The translations under genes were made by a program, and so were the position numbers. Source: Actinomycetes bacterium (GTDB taxonomy: Bacteria; Actinomycetota; Acidimicrobiia; Acidimicrobiales; Ilumatobacteraceae). Taken from it: 49,521 bases of DNA. This document shows positions 1 to 8,205 of the stretch, one piece after another; positions within the stretch are counted from its first letter, which is position 1; each line of letters starts with the position of its first letter. Below the pieces are notes generated by a model that made no database searches, had not been told where the DNA came from, and saw only the letters and a list, made by a program, of their open reading frames with translations. The stretch lies in assembly GCA_014190235.1 (NCBI GenBank), contig BJGC01000017.1, forward strand, positions 1 to 49,521, read 5' to 3'.

Positions 1-84
1 GAGGCAGTGTTGGCGCTTGTTCGAAATAAATATGTCACCGGTGAGGTCTTTGTGGTCGACGGTGGCCTGACGCAGATGACATAG
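1..84 (+). CDS. Short-chain dehydrogenase/reductase, 3' end only
   Basis: Reading frame 1 is open from the first base to a TAG at 82-84 and gives 27 residues. The end, with YVTGEVFVVDGG, is the typical C-terminus of classical short-chain dehydrogenases (FabG type), where this segment follows the last helix and closes the NAD(P)-binding Rossmann fold. The catalytic YxxxK and the glycine-rich N-terminus lie outside the window, so the substrate cannot be inferred. The next gene begins 11 bases downstream on the same strand and may be co-transcribed. Confidence 0.75.
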   Translation, partial: EAVLALVRNKYVTGEVFVVDGGLTQMT

Positions 85-94
85 TGAAAAGACA

Positions 95-988
95 ATGATC
101 GTTCATCTCATTGACGGCACGTACGAGCTGTATCGACAGCATTTTGGTCAAGCAGTTCGTCACGGAACGCCAGCGCCGTTAGCTGCAACATCAGGAGTAT
201 TGACGTCCACATTGCAATTGCTCACCAATGGGGCCACTCACGTGGCAGTTGCAGTTGATCACGTGATTGAAAGTTTTCGTAATGACTTGTGGGATGGATA
301 TAAAACAAGCGATGGTATGGAACCAGAAATTCTTGGTCAACTTGCGTTTATGGAAGAAGCGTTGCGAGCCCTGGGAGTGCCTGTTTGGGCGATGGTGAAA
401 TACGAGGCTGACGATGCCTTGGCCGCAGGTGCGCGTATTGCGGACGCCAATGAACAAGTGCAACAAGTGCAAATACTCACGCCAGACAAAGACCTCGGAC
501 AAAGCGTTCGCGGAAATCGGGTAGTGCAGTTTGACCGCCGCAATGATCTCATCATCAACGAAGAATCTGTGCGTCAAAAGTTTGGGGTGGGACCAGAAAG
601 TATTGCTGACTGGCTAGGGCTCGTAGGTGACACAGCAGATGGTTTTCCGGGATTGCAAGGGTGGGGAGCAAAAAGTGCTTCTGCGGTACTTGGGGTGTAT
701 CACACAATCAGCGCAATACCCGATGATGACAAACAATGGCTGGCCGACGGAGTTGTTGTGCGTGGTGCGACGAAGTTGGCCGCAACACTTGCCGCAAATC
801 GCGAACTAGCAATCTTGTTTAAAAAAATTGCAACGGTGGTTGATGACGTGGACGATGATGTTCAACTCGGTGGTGTGGAGGATTGGCAATGGCGCGGGCC
901 GACATCTGCACTTCGGGCAGTCGCGACAGAGGTGGGGAACAACCAGATCGTTGAGCGTGCAGAGCGAGCAATGGTGGGACGTGAATAG
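95..988 (+). CDS. 5'-3' exonuclease (PolI N-terminal domain / flap endonuclease-like)
   Basis: A 297-residue stand-alone protein of the 5'-3' exonuclease family, which is otherwise found as the N-terminal domain of DNA polymerase I. Metal-binding acidic residues are seen at D7 (LIDGT), D54, YEADD near 103-107, TPDKD at 129-133 and GDTADGFPG at 178-186. The last of these leads into the helix-3-turn-helix DNA-binding segment (GWGAKSA). There is no polymerase domain. It likely trims flaps or RNA primers during replication or repair. The length is typical for the free-standing form. It follows the dehydrogenase closely and is convergent with the SRP RNA. Confidence 0.88.
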   Translation: MIVHLIDGTYELYRQHFGQAVRHGTPAPLAATSGVLTSTLQLLTNGATHVAVAVDHVIESFRNDLWDGYKTSDGMEPEILGQLAFMEEALRALGVPVWAMVKYEADDALAAGARIADANEQVQQVQILTPDKDLGQSVRGNRVVQFDRRNDLIINEESVRQKFGVGPESIADWLGLVGDTADGFPGLQGWGAKSASAVLGVYHTISAIPDDDKQWLADGVVVRGATKLAATLAANRELAILFKKIATVVDDVDDDVQLGGVEDWQWRGPTSALRAVATEVGNNQIVERAERAMVGRE

Positions 989-992
989 TGAA

Positions 993-1098
993 GTAACGGC
1001 CAGGCGGTCTGCGGCACACACGTAAAACCGCTGAAGGCTGCTGCCTTCCGGCCCTGACCTGATTCACGGGTTCGTGTCGCACAGGACCCGACCGTTAC
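993..1098 (-). ncRNA. ffs: Signal recognition particle RNA, small (4.5S) type
   Basis: On the minus strand the segment carries the conserved SRP domain IV: CAGGTCAGGGCCGGAAGGCA followed by GCAGCC, i.e. the GGAA-type tetraloop hairpin with the asymmetric and symmetric internal loops that bind Ffh. The ends GTAACGG and CCGTTAC pair to close a roughly 106-base hairpin, as expected for the short bacterial form without an Alu domain. The exact ends are inferred from this pairing. It is convergent with the exonuclease gene and divergent from the tRNA-Ser gene. Confidence 0.9.
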
Positions 1099-1185
1099 CT
1101 CACCACCCACGTCACCATGGGTGATGAGGCTCAAGGATACCTTGCCGATAGCCTGCGTCACTTGCGGCATCGGTGACGATGCCGA

Positions 1186-1270
1186 GGAAGGGTGCGAGAG
1201 CGGCCGAATCGGCACGCTTGGAAAGCGTGTGAAGTGAAAGCTTCCGTGGGTTCGAATCCCACCCCTTCCG
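1186..1270 (+). tRNA. tRNA-Ser, anticodon GGA
   Basis: A cloverleaf with acceptor GGAAGGG (1186-1192) pairing with CCCTTCC (1263-1269), an anticodon stem CACGC/GCGTG around TTGGAAA, a long variable arm (class II, as for Ser) and a T arm GTGGG-TTCGAAT-CCCAC. The anticodon GGA reads TCC and TCT. The discriminator is G1270 and CCA is not encoded. The tadA start codon lies 2 bases after the tRNA, so both probably share a transcript. Confidence 0.95.
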
Positions 1271-1272
1271 CG

Positions 1273-1722
1273 ATGGAACACATAGATGCGATGCGACTAG
1301 CCCTCGAACAAGCACGGGCTGCGCTTGCTCTCGGTGACGTGCCAGTCGGCGCGGTTGTCTTGCACGACGGCAATGTCATCGCGGCTCGCCATAACGAACG
1401 TGAACTGCGCCAAGACCCAACTGCACACGCCGAAGTATTAGCCCTGCGTGATGCCAGTGAAGCCCTTGGTCGTTGGAGACTCGAAGATTGCACTCTTGTA
1501 GTCACACTTGAGCCTTGCGTGATGTGTGCAGGGGCGTTGATCTCTGCTCGCATTGGGCGGCTCGTGTATGGTGCGGCCAATTTTGAAGCGGGGGCTACTG
1601 CATCGTTGTATAACGTCACCAGCGATCCTCGATTGGGTCATAATCCTCCGGTCGAACACGGACTCCTGGCCGACGAATCTGGTGAGTTGCTACGGTCGTT
1701 CTTTGCTGGACTCCGTTCGTAA
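1273..1722 (+). CDS. tadA: tRNA-specific adenosine deaminase TadA
   Basis: A zinc-dependent deaminase that converts A34 to inosine in tRNA-Arg(ACG). It has the cytidine/deoxycytidylate deaminase fold with HAE (in PTAHAEVLAL) and PCVMCAGA, which supply the zinc ligands and the proton-shuttling Glu; DVPVGAVV near the start is also typical. From ATG 1273 it has 149 residues, a usual length. The frame stays open upstream to 1192, but that part is the tRNA-Ser gene, so starts there are rejected; ATG 1291 is a second option. Having a tRNA-modifying enzyme directly behind a tRNA gene implies processing from a common transcript. Confidence 0.93.
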   Translation: MEHIDAMRLALEQARAALALGDVPVGAVVLHDGNVIAARHNERELRQDPTAHAEVLALRDASEALGRWRLEDCTLVVTLEPCVMCAGALISARIGRLVYGAANFEAGATASLYNVTSDPRLGHNPPVEHGLLADESGELLRSFFAGLRS

Positions 1723-1741
1723 CGCCGATAACCTTGCCGAC

Positions 1742-1828
1742 GGAAGAGTGCCAGAGCGGCCGAATGGGACGGTCTCGAAAACCGTTGTGGATGCAAGTTC
1801 ACCGTGGGTTCAAATCCCACCTCTTCCG
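1742..1828 (+). tRNA. tRNA-Ser, anticodon CGA
   Basis: Acceptor GGAAGAG (1742-1748) pairs with CTCTTCC (1821-1827); the anticodon stem ACGGT/ACCGT encloses CTCGAAA, so the anticodon is CGA (codon TCG). It has a long variable arm of class II and a T arm GTGGG-TTCAAAT-CCCAC. The discriminator G1828 is followed by CCA at 1829-1831, so CCA may be genome-encoded, unlike in the first tRNA-Ser. A TAACCT box at 1729-1734 places a probable transcription start close to the mature 5' end. Confidence 0.95.
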
Positions 1829-1856
1829 CCAATCAGGCAGTGACGTATTTGTTGAG

Positions 1857-1979
1857 TCAGCGTTGTTTGTCGGCGTACTTTTGGAAAGTCAACAATCCGT
1901 ACCAAAACACTCCGGTGAAGACAACGATTGATACACAGCCACCAAAAGCAAATAGCGTGGAGTTAGTTATCGCTATCAC
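1857..1979 (-). CDS. Very small membrane protein (40 aa)
   Basis: A GTG-initiated frame of 40 residues overlaps the end of the upstream 69-residue gene by 17 bases. The product has one hydrophobic segment (about residues 8-31, including VSIVVFTGVFWYGLL) and a positively charged end, KYADKQR, fitting a single-pass protein with the C-terminus in the cytoplasm. The overlap suggests translational coupling to the neighbouring small membrane protein. No family is recognised. It could be a chance frame, but the hydrophobic core plus charged tail and the overlapping arrangement argue for a real gene. Confidence 0.5.
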   Translation of the reverse strand: MIAITNSTLFAFGGCVSIVVFTGVFWYGLLTFQKYADKQR

Positions 1980-2172
1980 GATTGCCCTTTGCTAGCAAGA
2001 GCGCACCGAGCGCCAGGATCGACGGAACCCAAATGCCAACATAGATTCCGTTGAGCCTGGCCGAAATATCGGCTTCGTCTGCTTGGAAATATAATGTCAC
2101 GCTGAGCACAAAACTAGCGAAAGCAGCAACGATCGCAGTTCCTTTAAGAACAGTTTCAGGTTTCGGAGTCAT
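1963..2172 (-). CDS. Small two-helix membrane protein (69 aa)
   Basis: The 69-residue product has two hydrophobic segments, about residues 9-29 (GTAIVAAFASFVLSVTLYF) and 42-62 (IYVGIWVPSILALGALLLAK), separated by an acidic loop. The function is unknown. It is followed, with overlap, by an even smaller membrane protein, so the two may work as a pair. The gene lies between tRNA-Ser(CGA) and the lipoprotein peptidase, on the same strand as the latter. Confidence 0.6.
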   Translation of the reverse strand: MTPKPETVLKGTAIVAAFASFVLSVTLYFQADEADISARLNGIYVGIWVPSILALGALLLAKGNRDSDN

Positions 2173-2277
2173 GTTGGCTTCTCTTTCAAAATACTGGCAT
2201 CGGGTTGATGCCTCAATAAGTGTAAGCGCAGCCCAATTGGAAGTGTGGCATTGTGCACAGAGGATTGAGCCACATTG

Positions 2278-3789
2278 TCAGCACGTCAGATTATTTGATG
2301 GCGGCTGAAGAGTGATGAGGTACGTATCAACAGGGTCAACAACGCATGCGGTAGACCCATACCCAGTGTGCTGGTCAGCCGTTGCCTGAACGAAGACTCC
2401 GCCTTCGAGTGCTTTTGCCATTGATCTACTGCTTTCAATCGGAGTCGCGGCATCCCCTGAGGTGCCAATAACCACGATGGGTCCGGCTCCTTTGCCCGTG
2501 ATGATGACATGCGTTGCTTGCGGAGCGGGCCAGAACATGCACGTATAAGAGTGGATGAAACTTGGCCCCAAGCGCGGAGCAATTGCAAGGAACTGATCAT
2601 TTGATGCATCAATCTCGGCAACCGTTAAGGGGCCTGGTTCGTCGAGGCACGAGATTGCGATGAAAGCCTCAAGCTCATTTCCGTACGTGCCGTCACTATT
2701 GCGCTGAAAATATTGGTCATTGAGTGAGAGCAGTCCAGCACCCTCACCTTTTTGTGCATCACTTAGGGCCCGTTCAAGGTCTGGCCACGTGGAGTCTGAA
2801 TACATCGCTTCGGCAATTGCCGTATAGGCCACGGTTTGATTAACGGGTGACCGATCAGCCGACACTTCGAGCGGATTGTCGTCAAGGCCAGAGATGAGTT
2901 TGTCGAGTGCAGCGCCTGGATTTGCGTTGTTATAGAACAAGCACTTTTTGTTGGCGGCACACTTTTTTAGGAACGTATTTAATGCTTTTTCGAACCCTTC
3001 TGCTTGTTGTAGAGCGCCTTGGATGGCATCAGCCGTTGGATCTGACGCGCCATCAAGCACTGCTGCGCGAACAGTGTCGGGAAACATCGTCGCCCATGTA
3101 GCGCCAAGTTCACTCCCGTATGAGAAACCGAAGTAACTTATTTTTTTTTCACCAAGGGCCGCACGAATCGTGTCCATGTCATGAGCGGTTGCCTGAGTTG
3201 AAATATACGGAAGTATCTTGCCACTCCGAGTTTTGCATTCGTCTACGAACTTTTTTGTGAGTGCCAAGATCTGGTCGATGTCAGCCTGATTGTTAGGAGT
3301 ATTGTCGGCAGCAAAGTATTCATCGTATGAATCAATGCAGTCCACACTTGGAGTCGAAGCTCCAGTGCCGCGCGGGTCCCATCCGATGATGTCAAAGTTG
3401 GACAAGAGAGTCTGGCTCAAGTAATACTCAGCGTTTTCTGCAACAGATGAACCACCAAAACCCGGACCACCGGGATTAACAAGCAGCGAGCCAATGCGTT
3501 GGCCTGGTTCGTCAGCGGTACGCCGCAACAGATGTAACGAAAAGGTTCCGATGTCAGGTTCGTCGTAATCGAATGGAACATTGAGTGTGCCGCATTCGAA
3601 CTTGCCGCAAATCTTCCAAGTTATTCGTGGAGAATTTCCTTGAGCATTGGGAGATGTCGCGATGGGGTTCTTGTTTATGGTTGGGGTTGTAGTGGCCGAG
3701 CTTGAACACGCGGTAAGACCAATAATCAACATGCCTATTACAAGCACGGCTCGACGTCGAACTGCGGTGGTGAATAAATCGGTGAACAT
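2278..3789 (-). CDS. Exported alpha/beta-hydrolase lipoprotein, tripeptidyl aminopeptidase-like
   Basis: 503 residues with a lipoprotein signal peptide: basic N-terminus, hydrophobic core and lipobox LTAC with the lipidated cysteine at residue 28. The mature part is an alpha/beta hydrolase of the proline-iminopeptidase / tripeptidyl aminopeptidase type: oxyanion region VNPGGPGFGGSS (about 104-115), nucleophile elbow GFSYGS (Ser223), the acid in GTSGDAATP and the His in DQHTGYG near the C-terminus. The C-terminal part resembles the TAP-like domain. It probably cleaves peptides outside the membrane. It is transcribed divergently from the ABC transporter; a 7-bp inverted repeat (GGCTAGG at 3800-3806, CCTAGCC at 3826-3832) lies between the two starts. 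Confidence 0.85.
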   Translation of the reverse strand: MFTDLFTTAVRRRAVLVIGMLIIGLTACSSSATTTPTINKNPIATSPNAQGNSPRITWKICGKFECGTLNVPFDYDEPDIGTFSLHLLRRTADEPGQRIGSLLVNPGGPGFGGSSVAENAEYYLSQTLLSNFDIIGWDPRGTGASTPSVDCIDSYDEYFAADNTPNNQADIDQILALTKKFVDECKTRSGKILPYISTQATAHDMDTIRAALGEKKISYFGFSYGSELGATWATMFPDTVRAAVLDGASDPTADAIQGALQQAEGFEKALNTFLKKCAANKKCLFYNNANPGAALDKLISGLDDNPLEVSADRSPVNQTVAYTAIAEAMYSDSTWPDLERALSDAQKGEGAGLLSLNDQYFQRNSDGTYGNELEAFIAISCLDEPGPLTVAEIDASNDQFLAIAPRLGPSFIHSYTCMFWPAPQATHVIITGKGAGPIVVIGTSGDAATPIESSRSMAKALEGGVFVQATADQHTGYGSTACVVDPVDTYLITLQPPSNNLTC

Positions 3790-3846
3790 CTCTCACGCAG
3801 GCTAGGCGATAGGTGCGTTGCGCGCCCTAGCCTTGAGGATGTGCGA

Positions 3847-5715
3847 ATGGGACCTCACATGATGATGCCAAGTGATGGCCATGACGTGAAAGGTGCCAAG
3901 GTTCAGCGAGGCTCGTTGCGCCGAGCTTGGGTGTTTGCAGCGCCATATAAAAAACATATTGCTGCCTTTCTTATGGCTATTCTGCTGTCAGCGTTGATCG
4001 CGCTTGCTCCGCCATTGTTGTTTCGCGGAATCTTGGATCATGCAATTCCTGACCAAAATCGTGGCTTGATCACCACGCTTGCCTGTGTGCTTGTTTTAGC
4101 AGCGCTGATTGATGCGCTGCTCGCAATCGTGCAGAGGTGGTATAGCTCCACTATCGGTGAAGGTCTAATTTATGACTTGCGAGTTGCGTTGTTTGACAAA
4201 GTACAAAGAATGCCGATTGCTTTTTTTACGCGCACTCAAACTGGTGCCTTGATTAGCAGACTCAACAATGACGTGATTGGTGCTCAGACAGCAGTGACGT
4301 CAACTTTGGGCAGCGTGGTGTCAAACGTTGTTGTGTTAATCACCACACTGGGGGCAATGTTGGCGCTTGAGTGGCGTTTGACATTGCTGTCTCTCGTTGT
4401 TCTTCCACTGTTTATTTTGCCTGCAAAGCGAGTCGGACTAAAACTCGGCGTGATCGCTCGACGTCAGATGGAACTCAATGCGGAGATGAACACTCAGATG
4501 AGTGAACGCTTCAATGTTTCGGGAGCAATGCTGGTCAAGTTATTCGGACGCAAAGAGCGCGAAGTTGCAAACTTCAGCACGCGAGCCGCTGGTGTGCGAG
4601 ACACCGGCATCCGCAGTGCCATCTATGGTCGCGTATTTTTCGTTGCGCTGGGTCTTGTTGGTGCTCTTGGTGCCGCAGCAATCTATGGAGTTGGTGCTCA
4701 TCAAGTTGTTTCGGGTGACATCAGCGCCGGAACGCTTGTGGCGATGGCGGCTTTTGTGCAACGTATTTATCAACCACTTACTGGTTTGACGAATGCTCGT
4801 ATCGAGGTGATCACTGCGTTTGTGAGTTTTGATCGAGTCTTTGAAGTTCTTGATGCGCCAGTCTCAATCTTTGACAAGCCAGGTGCATACGATCTTGTCG
4901 AACCTCGGGGTGAAATTGTTTTTGACAACGTCACTTTTCGGTATCCGCCTGGTGCGTCGGTATCTATTGCGTCGCTCGAAGCAGCCGGCGTGATGCAAGG
5001 CGCAGACCCCGATGTTGATGTCTTGAAAAACGTCTCGTTCACGGTGCCTGCCGGAAAAACAGTGGCGCTAGTTGGTGCTAGTGGGTCCGGAAAAACAACA
5101 ACGGCAATGTTGACTGCACGTTTGTATGACGTCACATCTGGCGCCGTGCGCATAGATGGTCATGATGTTCGAGACCTGACCGGAGATTCACTTCATGACG
5201 CCATTGGGGTGGTGTCACAGGATCCGCATTTGTTTCATGAGTCAATTGAATCGAATCTGCGATACGCGCAGCCAAATGCGACTGATGCAGAACTAGTGAT
5301 TGCATGCCAGGCGGCACGAATTCATGAGGTGATTGCTTCGCTGCCAGACGGATACAGCACTGTCGTGGGTGAGCGCGGTTATCGCTTGTCGGGTGGAGAA
5401 AAACAAAGACTAGCCATTGCTCGCTTGCTGCTTCGAAATCCTGCAGTGATGATTCTGGACGAGGCAACGAGCCATCTTGACAATGAAAACGAGGCATTAG
5501 TGCAAGAAGCACTTGAGTCTGCGTTGTTTGATAGAACTGCTCTCGTGATCGCACATCGCTTATCGACAATTCGAGATGCTGATCTAATTGTCGTGCTCGA
5601 TCAAGGATGTGTTGTCGAACAAGGCACGCATGCAGAATTAATGGACAAAGACGGCTTCTATGCATCGCAGGTGCGAGCAGGGGGCAGTTTTAGTTTGGAG
5701 AGTGATGTCTTCTGA
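3847..5715 (+). CDS. ABC transporter, fused permease and ATPase (exporter type)
   Basis: A half-transporter of about 622 residues with an N-terminal six-helix membrane domain (about residues 25-320) and a C-terminal ATPase. The ATPase shows Walker A GASGSGKTT, signature LSGGEKQR, Walker B VMILDEATSHLD and the H-loop IAHRLST. The architecture is that of homodimeric MsbA/LmrA-like exporters; the substrate is unknown. The start was chosen at ATG 3847 because GAGGA at 3835-3839 is well spaced; an in-frame GTG at 3841 is the alternative. About 20 extra residues lie before Walker A (ASLEAAGVMQGADPDVD), an insertion not usual in this family. The 3' end overlaps xseA by 11 bases. Confidence 0.9.
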   Translation: MGPHMMMPSDGHDVKGAKVQRGSLRRAWVFAAPYKKHIAAFLMAILLSALIALAPPLLFRGILDHAIPDQNRGLITTLACVLVLAALIDALLAIVQRWYSSTIGEGLIYDLRVALFDKVQRMPIAFFTRTQTGALISRLNNDVIGAQTAVTSTLGSVVSNVVVLITTLGAMLALEWRLTLLSLVVLPLFILPAKRVGLKLGVIARRQMELNAEMNTQMSERFNVSGAMLVKLFGRKEREVANFSTRAAGVRDTGIRSAIYGRVFFVALGLVGALGAAAIYGVGAHQVVSGDISAGTLVAMAAFVQRIYQPLTGLTNARIEVITAFVSFDRVFEVLDAPVSIFDKPGAYDLVEPRGEIVFDNVTFRYPPGASVSIASLEAAGVMQGADPDVDVLKNVSFTVPAGKTVALVGASGSGKTTTAMLTARLYDVTSGAVRIDGHDVRDLTGDSLHDAIGVVSQDPHLFHESIESNLRYAQPNATDAELVIACQAARIHEVIASLPDGYSTVVGERGYRLSGGEKQRLAIARLLLRNPAVMILDEATSHLDNENEALVQEALESALFDRTALVIAHRLSTIRDADLIVVLDQGCVVEQGTHAELMDKDGFYASQVRAGGSFSLESDVF

Positions 5716-6886
5716 AATGATTGAGGGACGTCCCGTTTTTACGGTCTCGGCGTTTGGCAACATCATCAAAGGTCTTGTAAGTGAAGCGTTTCTTGGTGGT
5801 GTGTGGGTAGAAGGAGAAATCCAGGGTGCAAAGCCCGCTAAGCCTCATATGTATTTTTCGCTTGCCGAAAAAGTTGATGATGTCGATGTAAAAATTGATG
5901 TTGCAATTTTTGCGGGTGTGTTACGTAGCGTAAATGCAAAATTACGTGAACAAGGTCTAGAACTTAAAAATGGAATGAAAGTTCGAGTGTTCGGAGTTCT
6001 CGATTTTTATGCACCACGCGGAAGTTTGACCTTTAAGGTCTCTGACATTGATACGCGGTTTTCATTAGGTGAACTTGCGTTGCAGCGCGAGGCGTTGTTG
6101 CGCAAGTTGATTGAAAATGGCATGACAGAGTTGAACAAGGCTCTTGAGGTTCCAATCGTGCCATTGCGCCTGGGTGTGATTAGTAGTGAGACCGCAGCAG
6201 GCTGGGCGGATGCGCGAAAGCACTTAGCAGAGTCTGGATTTGGTTTTCAGATTTCGTTTGTTGACTGTCGCGTACAAGGTGACCAAGCAGTGTCAATGGT
6301 GGTTCGAGCGCTCGAAATACTTGGAGAACGAACAGACATTGACGTGATTTTGCTGATGCGTGGTGGTGGCAGCAAAGGAGACTTAGCTGCTTTTGATGAC
6401 GAAGCGATTGCTCTGGCGATTGCTCGTTGTCCCCTCCCTGTGTTCACCGGAATCGGTCACGAAGTTGATCGCAGTATTGCTGATGAAGTTGCGCATACAG
6501 CGTGTAAGACCCCCACTGCATGTGCAGACGAAATCATTGGCTATGTCGCTGAGTTCTTAGAAGCAATTGCCGATGCGGCACACGATCTGCAGCGACAGAC
6601 ACAGCAGGTGCTTGAGCGCTCGCGCACGCGACTTACCGTGAACCTCGATCGTTTGTGTCGAGTGCCGGTATTGCAGTTAGAGCGTCACGCCCAACGTCTT
6701 GACAGCATCACGGAGAGAGTGCGACTGCTTGACCCAGTAAATACCATGGCAAAAGGCTGGAGCATTACACGGGCAGCCAACGGAGACATTGTTCGTGACG
6801 CAGCGTCATTATCAGTAGGCCAAGAAATGACAACGACTTTTGCATCAGGATCTGCCACTAGCACTATCAAGGAGACACACATATGA
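5705..6886 (+). CDS. xseA: Exodeoxyribonuclease VII large subunit
   Basis: About 393 residues. An N-terminal OB-fold (FTVSAFGNIIKGLV, VWVEGEIQGAKPAKPHMYFS) binds single-stranded DNA. The catalytic domain includes LRLGVISSETAAGWADA, a variant of the usual GVITSPTGAAIRD, then LMRGGGSKGDLAAFDDE and GIGHEVDRSIADEVA. With XseB it forms the bidirectional single-strand exonuclease VII. ATG 5705 was chosen; it overlaps the end of the ABC transporter gene and gives the normal N-terminus. The stop overlaps xseB by 4 bases, so the two subunits are translationally coupled. Confidence 0.93.
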   Translation: MSSEMIEGRPVFTVSAFGNIIKGLVSEAFLGGVWVEGEIQGAKPAKPHMYFSLAEKVDDVDVKIDVAIFAGVLRSVNAKLREQGLELKNGMKVRVFGVLDFYAPRGSLTFKVSDIDTRFSLGELALQREALLRKLIENGMTELNKALEVPIVPLRLGVISSETAAGWADARKHLAESGFGFQISFVDCRVQGDQAVSMVVRALEILGERTDIDVILLMRGGGSKGDLAAFDDEAIALAIARCPLPVFTGIGHEVDRSIADEVAHTACKTPTACADEIIGYVAEFLEAIADAAHDLQRQTQQVLERSRTRLTVNLDRLCRVPVLQLERHAQRLDSITERVRLLDPVNTMAKGWSITRAANGDIVRDAASLSVGQEMTTTFASGSATSTIKETHI

Positions 6887-7110
6887 ACCCACCATCAAAA
6901 GCCACAACTGGTGAGCCAAAGGGATACGCCGAAGCACTCGCAGAACTCGAAAAAATACTTTCGGTTCTTGACGGTAACTCGGTTGATGTTGATGCATTAG
7001 CCACACAGGTGCAACGTGCATCTTTTCTGATCACATGGTGTCGTGGGCGCATTGATGCTGCTCAATTACAAGTGGACAAGGTTGTTGCCGGTCTCGGTGA
7101 CGACGAATAG
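6883..7110 (+). CDS. xseB: Exodeoxyribonuclease VII small subunit
   Basis: 75 residues with the XseB pattern: YAEALAELEKILSVLDGNSV in the first helix and a second helix around LATQVQRASFLITWCRGRID. The small helical subunit binds XseA and is needed for activity. The ATGA overlap with xseA (6883-6886) is the usual arrangement. A prenyl synthase gene follows after 26 bases. Confidence 0.92.
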   Translation: MNPPSKATTGEPKGYAEALAELEKILSVLDGNSVDVDALATQVQRASFLITWCRGRIDAAQLQVDKVVAGLGDDE

Positions 7111-7136
7111 ATTCGCTGATTGTCGCTGCACATCTC

Positions 7137-8192
7137 ATGACAACCCCACCAGCATCTCTTGGCACGATTGCCCAACAAGTAGAACTTTTACTGACTTCTA
7201 CTCTGGATCAAGAAATTGAACGATGGACACAACTCGATCCAGAACTGGCTGAACCGATAGCTGAAATTCGTCGACTTGTTTTGGTAGGCGGCAAGAGGCT
7301 GAGGCCCGCATTTTGCTATTGGGGATATGTCGGTTTAGGTGGCAGTGATCAAGACAAAGTTGTGCAGATTGGTGCAGCAATTGAGTTACTACACGCGATG
7401 GCATTGTTCCATGATGACATCATGGATGGTGCTGCAACTCGACGCGGTGACACAACAACGCATCTGCGATTTGAAGATCGGCATGTACGCGCGAACTGGG
7501 CTGGTGAGGCGCGTCGATTTGGTGAAGGTGCAGCAATATTGATTGGTGATATGGCTTTTGTGTTATCGGATCGATTAGTAAACGATGTAGCAACGCCTGT
7601 TCGCAATATGTGGGATGACATGCGAATGGAACTCAACGTTGGGCAGTATCTCGATATGTTGGGCTCTGCTCGACGTGAACGTAGCCGCGAAGTTGCCGAC
7701 CGCATCTGTCGTTACAAAAGTGGTAAATACACAATTGAGCGACCCTTGCATATTGGGGCACTGCTTGCTCATCCAAATAATGCAGACATAATTCTGCAAC
7801 AACTTTCTGCATATGGTTTGCCACTCGGTGATGCGTTTCAGATGCGTGACGATGTTCTTGGCGCTTTTGGGGATGAGTCAGTAACCGGAAAATCAGTCGG
7901 TGGCGATCTGCGCGAAGGCAAGCCGACTCCACTATTGGCCTGTGCTACTCAGAGAGCAACAACCGCACAACTCGCTATTTTGCGCATAGTCGGTCAAGAA
8001 GATCTCACAAATAGCGATATCACCGCGATTCAACAAGTAATTATTGAGACGGGTGCTCTTGACGAACTTGAAGATCTCATTGCCTCTTCACGCGACGCAG
8101 CAATTTCTGCATTGGCGCATACAACATTGAGCAGTGAAGCAGTCAATGAATTAAACGAACTTGCGCATTACGTGGCAGATAGGGATGTGTGA
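7137..8192 (+). CDS. Polyprenyl diphosphate synthase (geranylgeranyl-type)
   Basis: 351 residues of the trans-isoprenyl diphosphate synthase family. The first aspartate-rich motif is DDIMD at 93-97 and the second region is MRDDVLGAFGD (D238, D239), a DDxxG variant of the usual DDxxD. GGKRLRPA at 51-58 binds the allylic or homoallylic diphosphate. It should condense IPP with allylic diphosphates to a C15-C25 or longer chain; the chain length cannot be read with certainty. It follows xseB on the same strand and converges on the hydrolase pair. Confidence 0.88.
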   Translation: MTTPPASLGTIAQQVELLLTSTLDQEIERWTQLDPELAEPIAEIRRLVLVGGKRLRPAFCYWGYVGLGGSDQDKVVQIGAAIELLHAMALFHDDIMDGAATRRGDTTTHLRFEDRHVRANWAGEARRFGEGAAILIGDMAFVLSDRLVNDVATPVRNMWDDMRMELNVGQYLDMLGSARRERSREVADRICRYKSGKYTIERPLHIGALLAHPNNADIILQQLSAYGLPLGDAFQMRDDVLGAFGDESVTGKSVGGDLREGKPTPLLACATQRATTAQLAILRIVGQEDLTNSDITAIQQVIIETGALDELEDLIASSRDAAISALAHTTLSSEAVNELNELAHYVADRDV

Positions 8193-8205
8193 ACTGCCGT
8201 ATCTG

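Noticed and set aside
1192-1272. N-terminal extension of TadA.
   Set aside because: The extension is the translated tRNA-Ser gene.
3800-3832. 7-bp inverted repeat GGCTAGG/CCTAGCC between the lipoprotein peptidase and ABC transporter genes as an operator.
   Set aside because: The arms are short and 19 bases apart and no regulator gene is adjacent, so the support is too weak for a separate feature.
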